A stretch of 64,000 nucleotides of DNA from Flavobacterium sp. 83 (GTDB lineage: Bacteria; Bacteroidota; Bacteroidia; Flavobacteriales; Flavobacteriaceae). The notes under the pieces are model-generated. The model made no database searches, had not been told where the DNA came from, and saw only the letters and a list, made by a program, of their open reading frames with translations. Position numbers and translations under genes: made by a program. The DNA lies in NCBI RefSeq assembly GCF_000744835.1, contig NZ_JQMS01000001.1, positions 868,001 to 932,000 on the forward strand, read 5' to 3'. Below are positions 44,863-53,623 of this stretch, in pieces; within the stretch, counting starts at the first letter, position 1; every line of letters begins with the position of its first letter.

Positions 44863-45786
44863 GTGAGAACTAAAATTAAAAACGCTTTTTTATCTAAAAT
44901 AAACACTATTGGCTTGCCTATTTTGGCTTTATGTTGGGTAAGTTTTTTTTGGGGGACCACTTGGATTGCATCTAAGGAAGGTGTAAAGCATATGCCGGCT
45001 TTACAACTCGCGGGCATCAGACAATTTATAGGTGGGTTTCTTTATATTTCCTTTTTTATGTTTAAAAAAACGCCTTGGCCAAAAGGGAAACAGTGGAAAA
45101 CAATTATCATTCTCAGCATTCTTAATTTTGTTTTAAGCAATGGACTAAGCACTTGGGGCGTGAAGTACATCAGTAGTGGTTTAGGTGCTATTATAGGCGC
45201 ACTTGTTCCGCTATGGGTTGTAATTATTAGTTTTTTCAGGGGTGAACGACTGGCACGGTTAGCCGTTATTGGTTTAGTGGTAAGTTTTGGTGGTGTCTGT
45301 GTTATTTTCTACGATCATTTAAGTGACTTCTTACTTCCAGATTTCAGATTTGGAATTTTCATTTCGGTTATTTCAACCTTAACATGGGCGTTTGGAACCT
45401 TATATACAAAGAAAAAAGCGGCCAGTTTCAATCCATATTTCAGTTTAGGATTACAAATGTTCTTATCAAGTATTTTGCTTTTTGCCTTTACCGGTGCAAC
45501 GGGAACATCCGTAAGCTTAAGTTCTATACCAATGATTTCATGGTTATCAATTGCTTATTTAGTCATCTTTGGTTCCGTTCTTACCTTTATCGCATTCATT
45601 TATGCACTGCAAAATTTACCTGCTGAAATCAATAGTATTTATGCCTACATCAATCCAATTATCGCTGTAATTTTAGGTGCTCTTATTTTTGGAGAAACAC
45701 TCAATACAGCAATTGCATTAGGAGGAGCGGTCACTTTGTTTGGCTTATATATGGTAAATTATTCTTTGAGAAAAGAACGCCGATAA
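44863..45786 (+). CDS. DMT/EamA-family transporter
   Basis: A 307-residue inner-membrane protein with about ten hydrophobic helices in two EamA repeats (about 20-150 and 165-300): LALCWVSFFWGTTWIASKEG in repeat one and LIFGSVLTFIAFIYALQNLP and INPIIAVILGALIFGETLN in repeat two. Such proteins export metabolites. No ATG fits the start; the frame begins with GTG at 44863, one base after the previous stop, so it is translationally coupled to the SDR-like gene. Confidence 0.9.
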   Translation: MRTKIKNAFLSKINTIGLPILALCWVSFFWGTTWIASKEGVKHMPALQLAGIRQFIGGFLYISFFMFKKTPWPKGKQWKTIIILSILNFVLSNGLSTWGVKYISSGLGAIIGALVPLWVVIISFFRGERLARLAVIGLVVSFGGVCVIFYDHLSDFLLPDFRFGIFISVISTLTWAFGTLYTKKKAASFNPYFSLGLQMFLSSILLFAFTGATGTSVSLSSIPMISWLSIAYLVIFGSVLTFIAFIYALQNLPAEINSIYAYINPIIAVILGALIFGETLNTAIALGGAVTLFGLYMVNYSLRKERR

Positions 45787-46535
45787 TACATTAGTCATTG
45801 TACTGGCCCTAAACAAGTTGACTGAAAAAAAATTGAATTTTGGAACTTTAAATTTCGATTTTAATCGAGAAAAAGTAATTTTTGTCAGCTTCTTTTTTAT
45901 TCATTTTTATTAAAAAAAACAGCAACGCAAAACAAAAAATTCACTAACTTTAATATGCCAAAATCTAAAAAAAATTCAACAACGAAACCTATAAAAACTG
46001 AGATGAAAGTCAGTTTAGCATTTATTCAAAAAGAAGGCATAAGATGGTGGTTAATTTTGAGTATTTAGTATTTATTCAATACAATCTACAATTCATTTTT
46101 TTTAAGCAAAAGAAGAATAAAGTACTAAATTTCCATCTATTAAAACAAGGAACGAATAGAAAAATTTAAACTTTGGTTACTATCCAAACGATAAACTTAC
46201 AGCACGGTAAAATTTATATTGAGGCATTAAAATCATTTTTTGTTTTTCTTCAATAAAAAAAACCGTTACCGAAATCACTAAGGATGTAATACTTTACAAT
46301 GCTAACTTCATCCTTAAAACAATTTATCACAATGCTATCAAAACCAAATTGCAAACACGATAAAACTATTTTTCAAGACAGTTGGATTCAAAAAATGAAG
46401 ATGGAACAAAGCCAGTGGTTCTTTAAAACGTAACAGCGAAAAAATATTTTATAGAGTTGATTGAAATAACTTAGTCCTACCTGAAAAGACATTTTTTTAC
46501 CAACAAATCATCAATTATTAATAAAAAAAGAAATC
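45787..46535. other. 749-bp decayed region
   Basis: No intact gene. It begins with a sequence like an IS3-family end (45799-45824), followed by a 37-codon frame at 45955-46068 (MPKSKKNSTTKPIKTEMKVS..., ending TAG) and further short frames up to about 46430. The composition between 46130 and 46430 looks like degraded coding sequence, but I could not identify the original gene. It precedes the TonB receptor, whose promoter must lie at its end. Confidence 0.45.
45799..45824. mobile_element. Possible IS3-type terminal remnant
   Basis: TGTACTGGCCCTAAACAAGT followed by TGACTG resembles the common IS3-family end of the TGTACTGACCCC...AAGTT type. No matching inverted end and no transposase were found, so this can only be a remnant or coincidence. 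Confidence 0.3.
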
Positions 46536-48854
46536 ATGAAAAAATCTTTATTTATTATATTGGTTCTCACAGCAAATATGGTATTTGCACAACGAACAGT
46601 AACTGGGCTAATCACAGACAAAACAAACAAACCTATTGAAAATGTAAAAGTTAGTTTGAAAAACACACCCCTAAAAACTTTTACAGATGCGACAGGAAAG
46701 TATTCCATTGAAGTTCCAGCAGCTGCAGGAACTCTTGAATTTATAAAAGAAAATTTCAAAGTGCAAGCGATTGAAATCACCAGTGAAACGATAAATTTAA
46801 ACATAACATTGATTTCTGGCGTTGATTTTTTTGAACTCAGTCTGGAAGAACTAATGAATGTTGAAGTTATAACTGCTTCTAAAAAACCAGAAAATCAGAA
46901 AATTGCACCTGCAACCATTTACGTAGTCACTGAAAAAGATATTATTGAAAATGGCTATACTGATTTAACAAATTTATTAGAAAATGTCCCGGGTGTGGTA
47001 GCCATAAGAACCGACCATTTTACTTTTGGCGGACAACGCGGTTTTCTAAGTAATTTTTCGCAAACGCTACTGTTAATAAACGGACGAGAAATGCAAAATT
47101 TATATGCTTCCGAAACATTTATTTCAACACAATTTGCAATGCATAACATCAAACAGGTTGAAATACTGCAAGGCCCGGCTTCTGCACTTTATGGTGCCAA
47201 TGCTTTGGTTGGTGTTATTAATATCATCACAAAAAATGATTCCTCTGATTTTAATGAAATAGAGTATCATACTGAAGTTGGAACACAAGGAACTCAATCT
47301 CAAAGCATCGTTTTTGGAAGAAATCTAAATGATTTTCGCATTAGTGGTAGTTTTAGATATTTCCGTAGCAATCTTTGGGATTATAAAGATTTTATAAAAG
47401 ACACTATAAATTTCAGACAAGGAGTTCCAAATAAAGCATTTCCCGAAAACCAAGAATTCAAACAGTACAGCTGGTCGCTACCATATGCTGCTAAAATTTC
47501 TTATAAAGGTTTCTATGTGGGAATAGAGGGTTATGACATTAAAGGCAGTAAAGGACTTGAAAATATTTCGTTAGATTACACCAATCAAAGTGACCACCGC
47601 CAATTAACCTTGTATTATGCTGGTATAGAAAAAGAAATTACTGCAAAACTTAAAATAACTACAGAACTCCAGTTTTATAAAGAACGATTCTGGGGGGTAA
47701 ACTACACATTTGACACTGCTGTCTATGATACTCTTGTGAAAAATGGGCATAATCCAGATATAGCCCTTACGGATCATGAAATTAAAGACAATTTTATGTT
47801 GGCCTATTCACAGCAATCGAGTTCAGGTTCAAAACGATATAAAGGAAACGTGCAATTGAATTATGTTCCAAGTCAGACCTTATCAATTATTGGCGGGTAT
47901 ACATTTGATAGGCTTGACTTATTAGGTTTAGCACTTTCTACAGACCAATTAAACCCTAGTTTTGATGAAACACGTTCTATTGAAAACAGAATGCGCAAAC
48001 CATTTTTTCGTCAGGATAAAAATTCACTGTTTTTACAATTGCAAAAAACACTATTTGATAAATTATATCTCACGTTGGGAGGACGATTTGATTATCACAA
48101 TATCTATAAATCCATTTTCACCTTTCGCAGTGGACTAGTTTACAAACCATTTCAAAGAACTTCGATTCGATTTCTTTTTGGGCAGGCTTTCCGTGAACCT
48201 AATATTTTTGAACTTGGCGCCTCATCAGTAAAAAATGTGGTTAATGAACTTGATCCGGCTCGTATGAATACCTTTGAGATTGGAATTAATCAATCGTTTA
48301 CCAGTAATTTAATAGCAAATATTGTTGCCTACAAAAATATAGCTACAAATTTTATTGAACCTACCGAAACAGGCGGGTTCATAAATTCAGATAATGTAAT
48401 AAATGTCTTTGGTATTGAGAGTCAATTATTTTATAAAACAGGCAAAATTAGAACAGAAATTAGTTATTCATATGTTAAAAAAGATGCTGATGAATATGCT
48501 GGAGTTCGTACGGTAAATCTTGGTGTTTATCCCCATAGAATAACAGGAGGTTTGACTTTTGATGCAACTGACAACTTTACAATCAATTCGAGAATCAATT
48601 ATTATTCTCAAATTCAGGCAAAACATGGCAATAAAGACATAACACAAATAATTACGATTCCGTCTTATACTAAGTTAGATTTGACATTTTCGCATACAAA
48701 AATAAAAGTCTATGATGCCGAAATTACTGCCCAAGTATTAGTTACAAATGTGTTTGATTCAAAAATTTATCAACCTAATATTAGAATAGGTGGTCCAAAA
48801 GAATTTTTACAACATGGAAGACAACTATTTTGCAATTTAATAGTTAAATTTTAA
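46536..48854 (+). CDS. TonB-dependent receptor
   Basis: A 772-residue outer-membrane receptor. Order: signal peptide (MKKSLFIILVLTANMVFAQ), carboxypeptidase-regulatory-like Ig domain (about 20-95; VTGLITDKTNKPIENVKVSL), plug (about 110-235; LEELMNVEVITASKKPENQK, QVEILQGPASALYGANALVGVINIITK) and a 22-strand barrel ending in aromatic NLIVKF. It imports a TonB-driven substrate (siderophore, cobalamin or glycan); which one cannot be read. The TBDT plug type with LMNVEV...ASKKPE often occurs near YfiR genes, and one lies 4 kb downstream. Confidence 0.93.
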   Translation: MKKSLFIILVLTANMVFAQRTVTGLITDKTNKPIENVKVSLKNTPLKTFTDATGKYSIEVPAAAGTLEFIKENFKVQAIEITSETINLNITLISGVDFFELSLEELMNVEVITASKKPENQKIAPATIYVVTEKDIIENGYTDLTNLLENVPGVVAIRTDHFTFGGQRGFLSNFSQTLLLINGREMQNLYASETFISTQFAMHNIKQVEILQGPASALYGANALVGVINIITKNDSSDFNEIEYHTEVGTQGTQSQSIVFGRNLNDFRISGSFRYFRSNLWDYKDFIKDTINFRQGVPNKAFPENQEFKQYSWSLPYAAKISYKGFYVGIEGYDIKGSKGLENISLDYTNQSDHRQLTLYYAGIEKEITAKLKITTELQFYKERFWGVNYTFDTAVYDTLVKNGHNPDIALTDHEIKDNFMLAYSQQSSSGSKRYKGNVQLNYVPSQTLSIIGGYTFDRLDLLGLALSTDQLNPSFDETRSIENRMRKPFFRQDKNSLFLQLQKTLFDKLYLTLGGRFDYHNIYKSIFTFRSGLVYKPFQRTSIRFLFGQAFREPNIFELGASSVKNVVNELDPARMNTFEIGINQSFTSNLIANIVAYKNIATNFIEPTETGGFINSDNVINVFGIESQLFYKTGKIRTEISYSYVKKDADEYAGVRTVNLGVYPHRITGGLTFDATDNFTINSRINYYSQIQAKHGNKDITQIITIPSYTKLDLTFSHTKIKVYDAEITAQVLVTNVFDSKIYQPNIRIGGPKEFLQHGRQLFCNLIVKF

Positions 48855-49035
48855 CAATGCTAAAGGAATGATGTATGTTGTTCACATCAATTTATACGCT
48901 GGCAGGTTTTGTAAAGTCAATTTTGAAAAAACAAAAAAATTATAGTATTTATCCTAAAAATGCAACTGTTTTTAATTGTTCCACTATTGAAAATTGATAA
49001 AATTAAAAAGATTCTTTTTTAAAATTACCTTTTCG

Positions 49036-49043
49036 TATTTTTG
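49036..49043 (+). promoter_or_regulatory. -7 promoter element of the SCO gene
   Basis: TATTTTTG (TAnnTTTG). It overlaps an in-frame ATG at 49041 and lies 16 bases before the ATG at 49059, which fixes 49059 as the likely start and predicts a leader of only about 9 nt. Confidence 0.55.
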
Positions 49044-49058
49044 CATCAAATTACTTTT

Positions 49059-49724
49059 ATGAAATCTATTTTTTATAAATACCGAAAGTTCTTTGGTGTT
49101 TTATTAGTCTTTTCTATCATAACAATTTACTTGTTTTATGTGGCCCTTAAACCAAGTAAAACACTACCCATTTATAATCCTTCAGATGTAAACCCGGAAT
49201 TAGTAGACAGCACCGTTCAATACATCAGTAAATATCATACGATTGCTGATTTTTCATTTGTAAATCAAAACGGAAAAACCATTACCCAAAAAGACTATGA
49301 AGGCAAAGTATATGTAGCTGATTTTTTCTTTACCACCTGTGGTTCAATCTGTCCAAAAATGACAACAAATTTAGCCGAGGTTCAAAAAGCGATTATCAAT
49401 AATCCAAAAGTAATGTTGCTTTCCCATACCGTATTTCCAGAAGTCGACAGTATACCAGTTTTGAAAGCGTATGCACTAAAAAACGGAGTTATTGACAGCA
49501 AATGGAACTTGGTAACCGGCGATAAAAAAGACATTTACACGATGGCAAGAAAATCCTATTTGGCCGTAAAATTAGGAAGACCTGAACAGTTGTATGATAT
49601 GGTTCATACCGAAAATTTTGTTTTGGTTGACACTAAAAGACGGGTTCGTGGTTTTTATGACGGAACTAAAAAAGAAGATATGAAACGGTTGCTAGAAGAT
49701 ATTAATTTTTTATGTACCGAATAA
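49059..49724 (+). CDS. SCO1/SenC-family protein
   Basis: A 221-residue membrane-anchored thioredoxin-fold protein. An N-terminal helix (FGVLLVFSIITIYLFYVAL) anchors it; the soluble domain has the copper-binding CxxxC in FTTCGSICPKM and the later His in LLSHTVFPEVD, as in Sco1. It helps assemble the CuA centre of cytochrome oxidase or handles thiols. A Met 6 codons upstream lies inside the promoter, so the shorter form is chosen. Confidence 0.9.
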   Translation: MKSIFYKYRKFFGVLLVFSIITIYLFYVALKPSKTLPIYNPSDVNPELVDSTVQYISKYHTIADFSFVNQNGKTITQKDYEGKVYVADFFFTTCGSICPKMTTNLAEVQKAIINNPKVMLLSHTVFPEVDSIPVLKAYALKNGVIDSKWNLVTGDKKDIYTMARKSYLAVKLGRPEQLYDMVHTENFVLVDTKRRVRGFYDGTKKEDMKRLLEDINFLCTE

Positions 49725-49821
49725 AAAAGATTAAAATTTTGAATATCAACAGTTTTCTATTTTAATCAGTCCTGTTAATAGCCTTTATTTGCTAGTATTT
49801 ATTTATCTGAAAAAATTACAA

Positions 49822-49839
49822 AAATGATAATTATCATTT
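49822..49839. promoter_or_regulatory. Fur-box-like operator of feoAB
   Basis: AAATGATAATTATCATTT is a perfect 18-bp palindrome containing the GATAAT/ATTATC core of Fur boxes. It overlaps the promoter region directly upstream of the -7 element of feoA, where Fur-Fe2+ would block transcription when iron is plentiful. Confidence 0.75.
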
Positions 49840-49858
49840 GTTTTGGCATTAAAATATG

Positions 49859-49866
49859 TACTTTTG
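49859..49866 (+). promoter_or_regulatory. -7 promoter element of feoAB
   Basis: TACTTTTG (TAnnTTTG) with TTTG at 49837-49840 as -33, 18 bases apart; 26 bases before the feoA TTG. Confidence 0.65.
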
Positions 49867-49892
49867 TAATCTTAATTCAATCTAAATAAGTC

Positions 49893-50135
49893 TTGCGAAC
49901 AACGATACAGTCCCTCAAAAAAGGCGAAAAAGCCATTATCAAAGATTTTGATATTGATATCGTTCCTTTAAAACTACTAGAAATGGGTTGTTTACCCGGA
50001 AATATGGTAGAATTACTTCAAATAGCTCCTTTTGGAGATCCTTTATATTTGAATATTAATGGTTCACATGTTGCTATTCGCATAGAAACGGCACGAGAAA
50101 TCGAAGTTGAAATCATGAAAACCAACTTATGGTAA
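49893..50135 (+). CDS. feoA: Ferrous iron transport accessory protein FeoA
   Basis: An 80-residue SH3-like FeoA protein needed for FeoB function: SLKKGEKAIIKDFDIDIVPLKLLEMGCLPGNMVELLQIAPFGDPLYLNINGSHVAIR. The frame starts with TTG at 49893; no ATG fits. Its end overlaps feoB by 7 bases. It is controlled by a Fur-box-like palindrome. Confidence 0.93.
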   Translation: MRTTIQSLKKGEKAIIKDFDIDIVPLKLLEMGCLPGNMVELLQIAPFGDPLYLNINGSHVAIRIETAREIEVEIMKTNLW

Positions 50136-52231
50136 GCAATCGAAACATCAATGTCGCTTTAATAGGAAATCCTAATGTTGGGAAAACTTCCGTTTTCAAT
50201 CAATTGACAGGTTTAAACCAACAAGTGGGCAATTATCCCGGAATTACCGTTGAAAAAAAGATTGGTTTTTGTAAATTACCCAATAATGTAAAAGCCAATA
50301 TACTAGATTTACCAGGAACTTATAGTTTGAATGCCAGTTCCATTGATGAGAATGTAGTTATTGAATTGCTACTGAATAAAAATGACAAATTATACCCAGA
50401 CGTAGCCCTTGTGGTTACCGATGTTGAAAATTTGAAACGTAACTTACTTCTTTTCACACAAATAAAAGATTTAGAAATCCCTACTATCTTAGTCATAAAC
50501 ATGGCTGATAGAATGGAATATAAAGGAATAACACTAGACATTCCTTACCTTGAAGAACATCTAAAAACCAAGATTGCGTTAATCAGTTCCCGAAAAGGTT
50601 TTGGAATTGATGAACTAAAAAAATTGATTGTTACCTACAAAACGATTTCTAGTGAACCCTGTTTGAATGCGTCCAGTATTGATCCTGAATATTTCAATAC
50701 GTTACGCAAAACATTTCCTAACCAATTGTTGTATAAATTATGGCTAGTAATCACACAGGATGTAAATTTCCTGAATTTAGATCGTAACGAAATTCGAAAT
50801 TCGTTGACTAAATCACACTCAGATTTAAAACGTTTGCAACAAAAAGAAACTATAAAACGCTATCAGTTTATCAATGATGTGCTGAAAGTAGGACTAAAAG
50901 TAGATGAAACTGTCGCTAAAGATTTTCGAAGCAAACTCGATCGTGTCCTGACGCATAAAGTGTGGGGTTATGTCATTTTCTTTTTAATCTTATTCGTTAT
51001 TTTTCAATCCATTTTCGAATGGTCTAAAATTCCGATGGATTTTATCGACAGCACTTTTGCTTCGTTGAGTTCACTTGCGGCCGACAATTTACCAGCTGGA
51101 GTTTTAACCAATTTAATTTCGCAGGGAATTATCCCAGGAATTGGAGGAATTTTGATATTTATACCACAAATTGCCTTCTTGTTTATGTTCATTTCCATCC
51201 TCGAAGAAAGTGGTTACATGAGCCGAGTAGTTTTTTTAATGGATAAAATCATGCGAAAATTTGGTTTATCCGGTAAAAGCGTTGTACCACTTATTTCAGG
51301 AACAGCATGTGCAATTCCAGCGATTATGGCTACCAGAAATATAGAAAATTGGAAAGAACGACTTATCACCATACTGGTAACTCCTTTTACAACCTGTTCT
51401 GCAAGACTGCCCGTTTATGCCATCATTATAGCGCTTGTAATTCCTGACACACACATTTTTGGGATTTTGAATATGCAAGGAATGACGTTGATGTTATTGT
51501 ATCTTTTAGGTTTTGGAATGGCCATTTTATCTGCTTATATTTTAAATAAAATTCTAAAAATAAAAGGAAAAACCTATTTTGTTGTTGAAATGCCCAATTA
51601 TAAATTACCCCTTTTTAAGAACGTGGGAATTAATGTAATCGAAAAAACAAAAGCGTTTATTTTTGGAGCAGGAAAAATTATTTTAGCCATCTCCATCGTT
51701 CTATGGTTTTTAGCTTCCTACGGACCTGGAGAAAAATTCAATAATGCTGAAAAAATTGTAGCTAAAAAAACGATAAACAAACCACTGCCAAAAACAGAAT
51801 TTAATAATGCTGTTGCCTCACAAAAACTAGAAAATTCTTATATTGGTTTAATGGGAAAAACTATTGAACCTGCAATTTCTCCTTTAGGTTACGATTGGAA
51901 AATAGGTATTGCCATTATCAGTTCATTTGCTGCCAGAGAAGTATTTGTGGGAACATTAGCGACCATTTACAGTGTTGGAGGAAGCGATAATGAAGTTACC
52001 ATAAAGAATAAAATGGCATCCGAAATCAATCCTGAAACTGGTCAAAAAATATTCAATTTTGCATCAGGGATATCGCTACTATTATTTTATGCTTTTGCAA
52101 TGCAATGTGCCAGTACACTAGCGATTACCAAGAAAGAAACCAACAGCTGGAAATGGCCTTTGGGACAACTTATATTCATGAGCGGTTTTGCCTATGTTGT
52201 AGCTTTGATTGCCTATCAAATTCTAAAATAA
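50129..52231 (+). CDS. feoB: Ferrous iron transporter FeoB
   Basis: A 700-residue Fe2+ permease. The N-terminal G-protein has G1 GNPNVGKTS (13-21), G2/switch NYPGITVEKK, G3 LDLPGTYSL and G4-like INMADRMEYKG. The membrane part holds the Gate repeats (IPQIAFLFMFISILEESGYMSRVVFLMDKIMRKFGLSGKSVVPLISGTACAIPAIMATR). Feo imports ferrous iron and so responds to iron and oxygen levels. It overlaps feoA and is followed by the Cys-rich helper after 6 bases. Confidence 0.97.
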   Translation: MVSNRNINVALIGNPNVGKTSVFNQLTGLNQQVGNYPGITVEKKIGFCKLPNNVKANILDLPGTYSLNASSIDENVVIELLLNKNDKLYPDVALVVTDVENLKRNLLLFTQIKDLEIPTILVINMADRMEYKGITLDIPYLEEHLKTKIALISSRKGFGIDELKKLIVTYKTISSEPCLNASSIDPEYFNTLRKTFPNQLLYKLWLVITQDVNFLNLDRNEIRNSLTKSHSDLKRLQQKETIKRYQFINDVLKVGLKVDETVAKDFRSKLDRVLTHKVWGYVIFFLILFVIFQSIFEWSKIPMDFIDSTFASLSSLAADNLPAGVLTNLISQGIIPGIGGILIFIPQIAFLFMFISILEESGYMSRVVFLMDKIMRKFGLSGKSVVPLISGTACAIPAIMATRNIENWKERLITILVTPFTTCSARLPVYAIIIALVIPDTHIFGILNMQGMTLMLLYLLGFGMAILSAYILNKILKIKGKTYFVVEMPNYKLPLFKNVGINVIEKTKAFIFGAGKIILAISIVLWFLASYGPGEKFNNAEKIVAKKTINKPLPKTEFNNAVASQKLENSYIGLMGKTIEPAISPLGYDWKIGIAIISSFAAREVFVGTLATIYSVGGSDNEVTIKNKMASEINPETGQKIFNFASGISLLLFYAFAMQCASTLAITKKETNSWKWPLGQLIFMSGFAYVVALIAYQILK

Positions 52232-52237
52232 ACGATT

Positions 52238-52363
52238 ATGGAGATTCAAGAAATTATAGCTTTTGTTGCACTTGCAATTGCAGTAGCTTTTTTAATTCGA
52301 AAATTCTTCTGGAAGAAAAAATCTAAAAAGAATTGTGGTGATGACGATTGCGGTTGTCATTAA
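52238..52363 (+). CDS. FeoB-associated Cys-rich membrane protein
   Basis: A 41-residue protein too short for most gene finders: one membrane helix (IIAFVALAIAVAFLI) then KKKSKKNCGDDDCGCH with three Cys and a terminal His, the pattern of the FeoB-associated Cys-rich (FeoC-like) family. It starts 6 bases after feoB. Its tail may bind iron and help gate FeoB. Confidence 0.82.
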   Translation: MEIQEIIAFVALAIAVAFLIRKFFWKKKSKKNCGDDDCGCH

Positions 52364-52969
52364 AAATCTTGATTAAAAATTCATTTATTTTTAAAACTTT
52401 AAGAATCTGGCAGCAATTAAATTACACAAATTTAAAACCAGAATCTACCTTACTTTTTCTTGAAAAATTTACCTGTTTAATTTAAACTATTTGATTTAAA
52501 TTAACTAAATTTACATAGTATAAAATTGCTTTTTTAGACTAAAAATCAGTTACTTACATTTTTTTTTACAAAAAAAAATAATTTAATTTGTGTTTGAATC
52601 TAAGGTGTTTATTGAACATAATTTCAGGACTTTTAGCTGTACTCCTATACCACAATGGAATTATAAAACTACTATGAATTAGTAATTAGAATCTTTAATG
52701 ATTTAAAGGAGAAAACTACAAGAAACCTCAAAATAGCATCAATATGAAAAAAGCAACCTGTCTTTTTTCATAATTAGTCATTTTATTACCTGATTTACCC
52801 AAAAAATGCGTTAAATAACTAAATGAAAGTCCCTTACAGTAATTATATTGCAATTGATTTCAAATTAAGACACTTTAGGAACCTTTATTCTAAAATCAGA
52901 ATTTCTTAAAAATAAGACAGCATTAATTTTTTTCAAAACACGTCAGAACTTCGATAAAAATAAAATGTC
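52364..52969. other. 606-bp gap before the YfiR gene
   Basis: Very AT-rich, no gene seen. It contains one perfect 10-bp hairpin (TATGAAAAAA at 52743-52752 with TTTTTTCATA at 52763-52772, 10-nt loop) without a terminator T tract. The promoter of yfiR is presumably in the last 150 bases. Confidence 0.5.
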
Positions 52970-53491
52970 ATGACACTTAAAAATCATATCTTTTTTTGGG
53001 GAGTAATCATCATACTGATGGGAGCAAATCAAATAGCCGCCCAAGAGAATGCCGGAGGAAAGGAATATGCCTTAAAAGCTGCTTTTCTATATCGTTTTAT
53101 AGATTATGTTAACTGGAAAGACTATTCTAAAAATCAAGTTTTTAAAATAGCTATTCTGGAGCAAAGTCCAATAACCACTTCATTACAAGACATTCCAAAA
53201 ACTAAAAAAATTGATATTAAAGAATATCAAAATTTAGACGAAATCCCTTTTTGTAATATTCTGTTTGTTCCTTACAATAGTACCATCCCAATTGAAACTA
53301 TTCTTTCTAAATTTTCAGGCAAACCTGTATTGATAGTAACAGAGCGTAATGGTTATGGGAAAAAAGGAGCGCAGATGAATTTTGTTATAGTCGAAAATAA
53401 ATTAAAATTTGAAGTAAACTTAAAAGCAATAAATAAAGCCGGAATTGGAATCAGTTCCTTCTTGCTGCAACATGCTATTATTGTCCAATAA
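52970..53491 (+). CDS. YfiR-family periplasmic protein (DUF4154)
   Basis: A 173-residue exported protein: hydrophobic signal (HIFFWGVIIILMGANQIAAQ), then EYALKAAFLYRFIDYVNWK, FKIAILEQSPITTSLQ, NILFVPYN and VLIVTERNGYGKKGAQMNFVIVENKLKFEVNLKAINKAGIGISSFLL. This is the YfiR family; in Pseudomonas YfiR represses the diguanylate cyclase YfiN from the periplasm. Here the next gene encodes a membrane sensor with a CHASE-type domain but no cyclase, so YfiR may control that instead. Spacing to it is 132 bases. Confidence 0.88.
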   Translation: MTLKNHIFFWGVIIILMGANQIAAQENAGGKEYALKAAFLYRFIDYVNWKDYSKNQVFKIAILEQSPITTSLQDIPKTKKIDIKEYQNLDEIPFCNILFVPYNSTIPIETILSKFSGKPVLIVTERNGYGKKGAQMNFVIVENKLKFEVNLKAINKAGIGISSFLLQHAIIVQ

Positions 53492-53623
53492 GAATATCAA
53501 ATTGCAAATTTGTATCGTTTCATTTACGCGTCAATTTAAGTGAAAGTATAACTTCATAAAAAGTAAAATCACAGCACCTATTGTGTGCGAAGTACTATTT
53601 TTTACCATTAAAACAATAAACAA

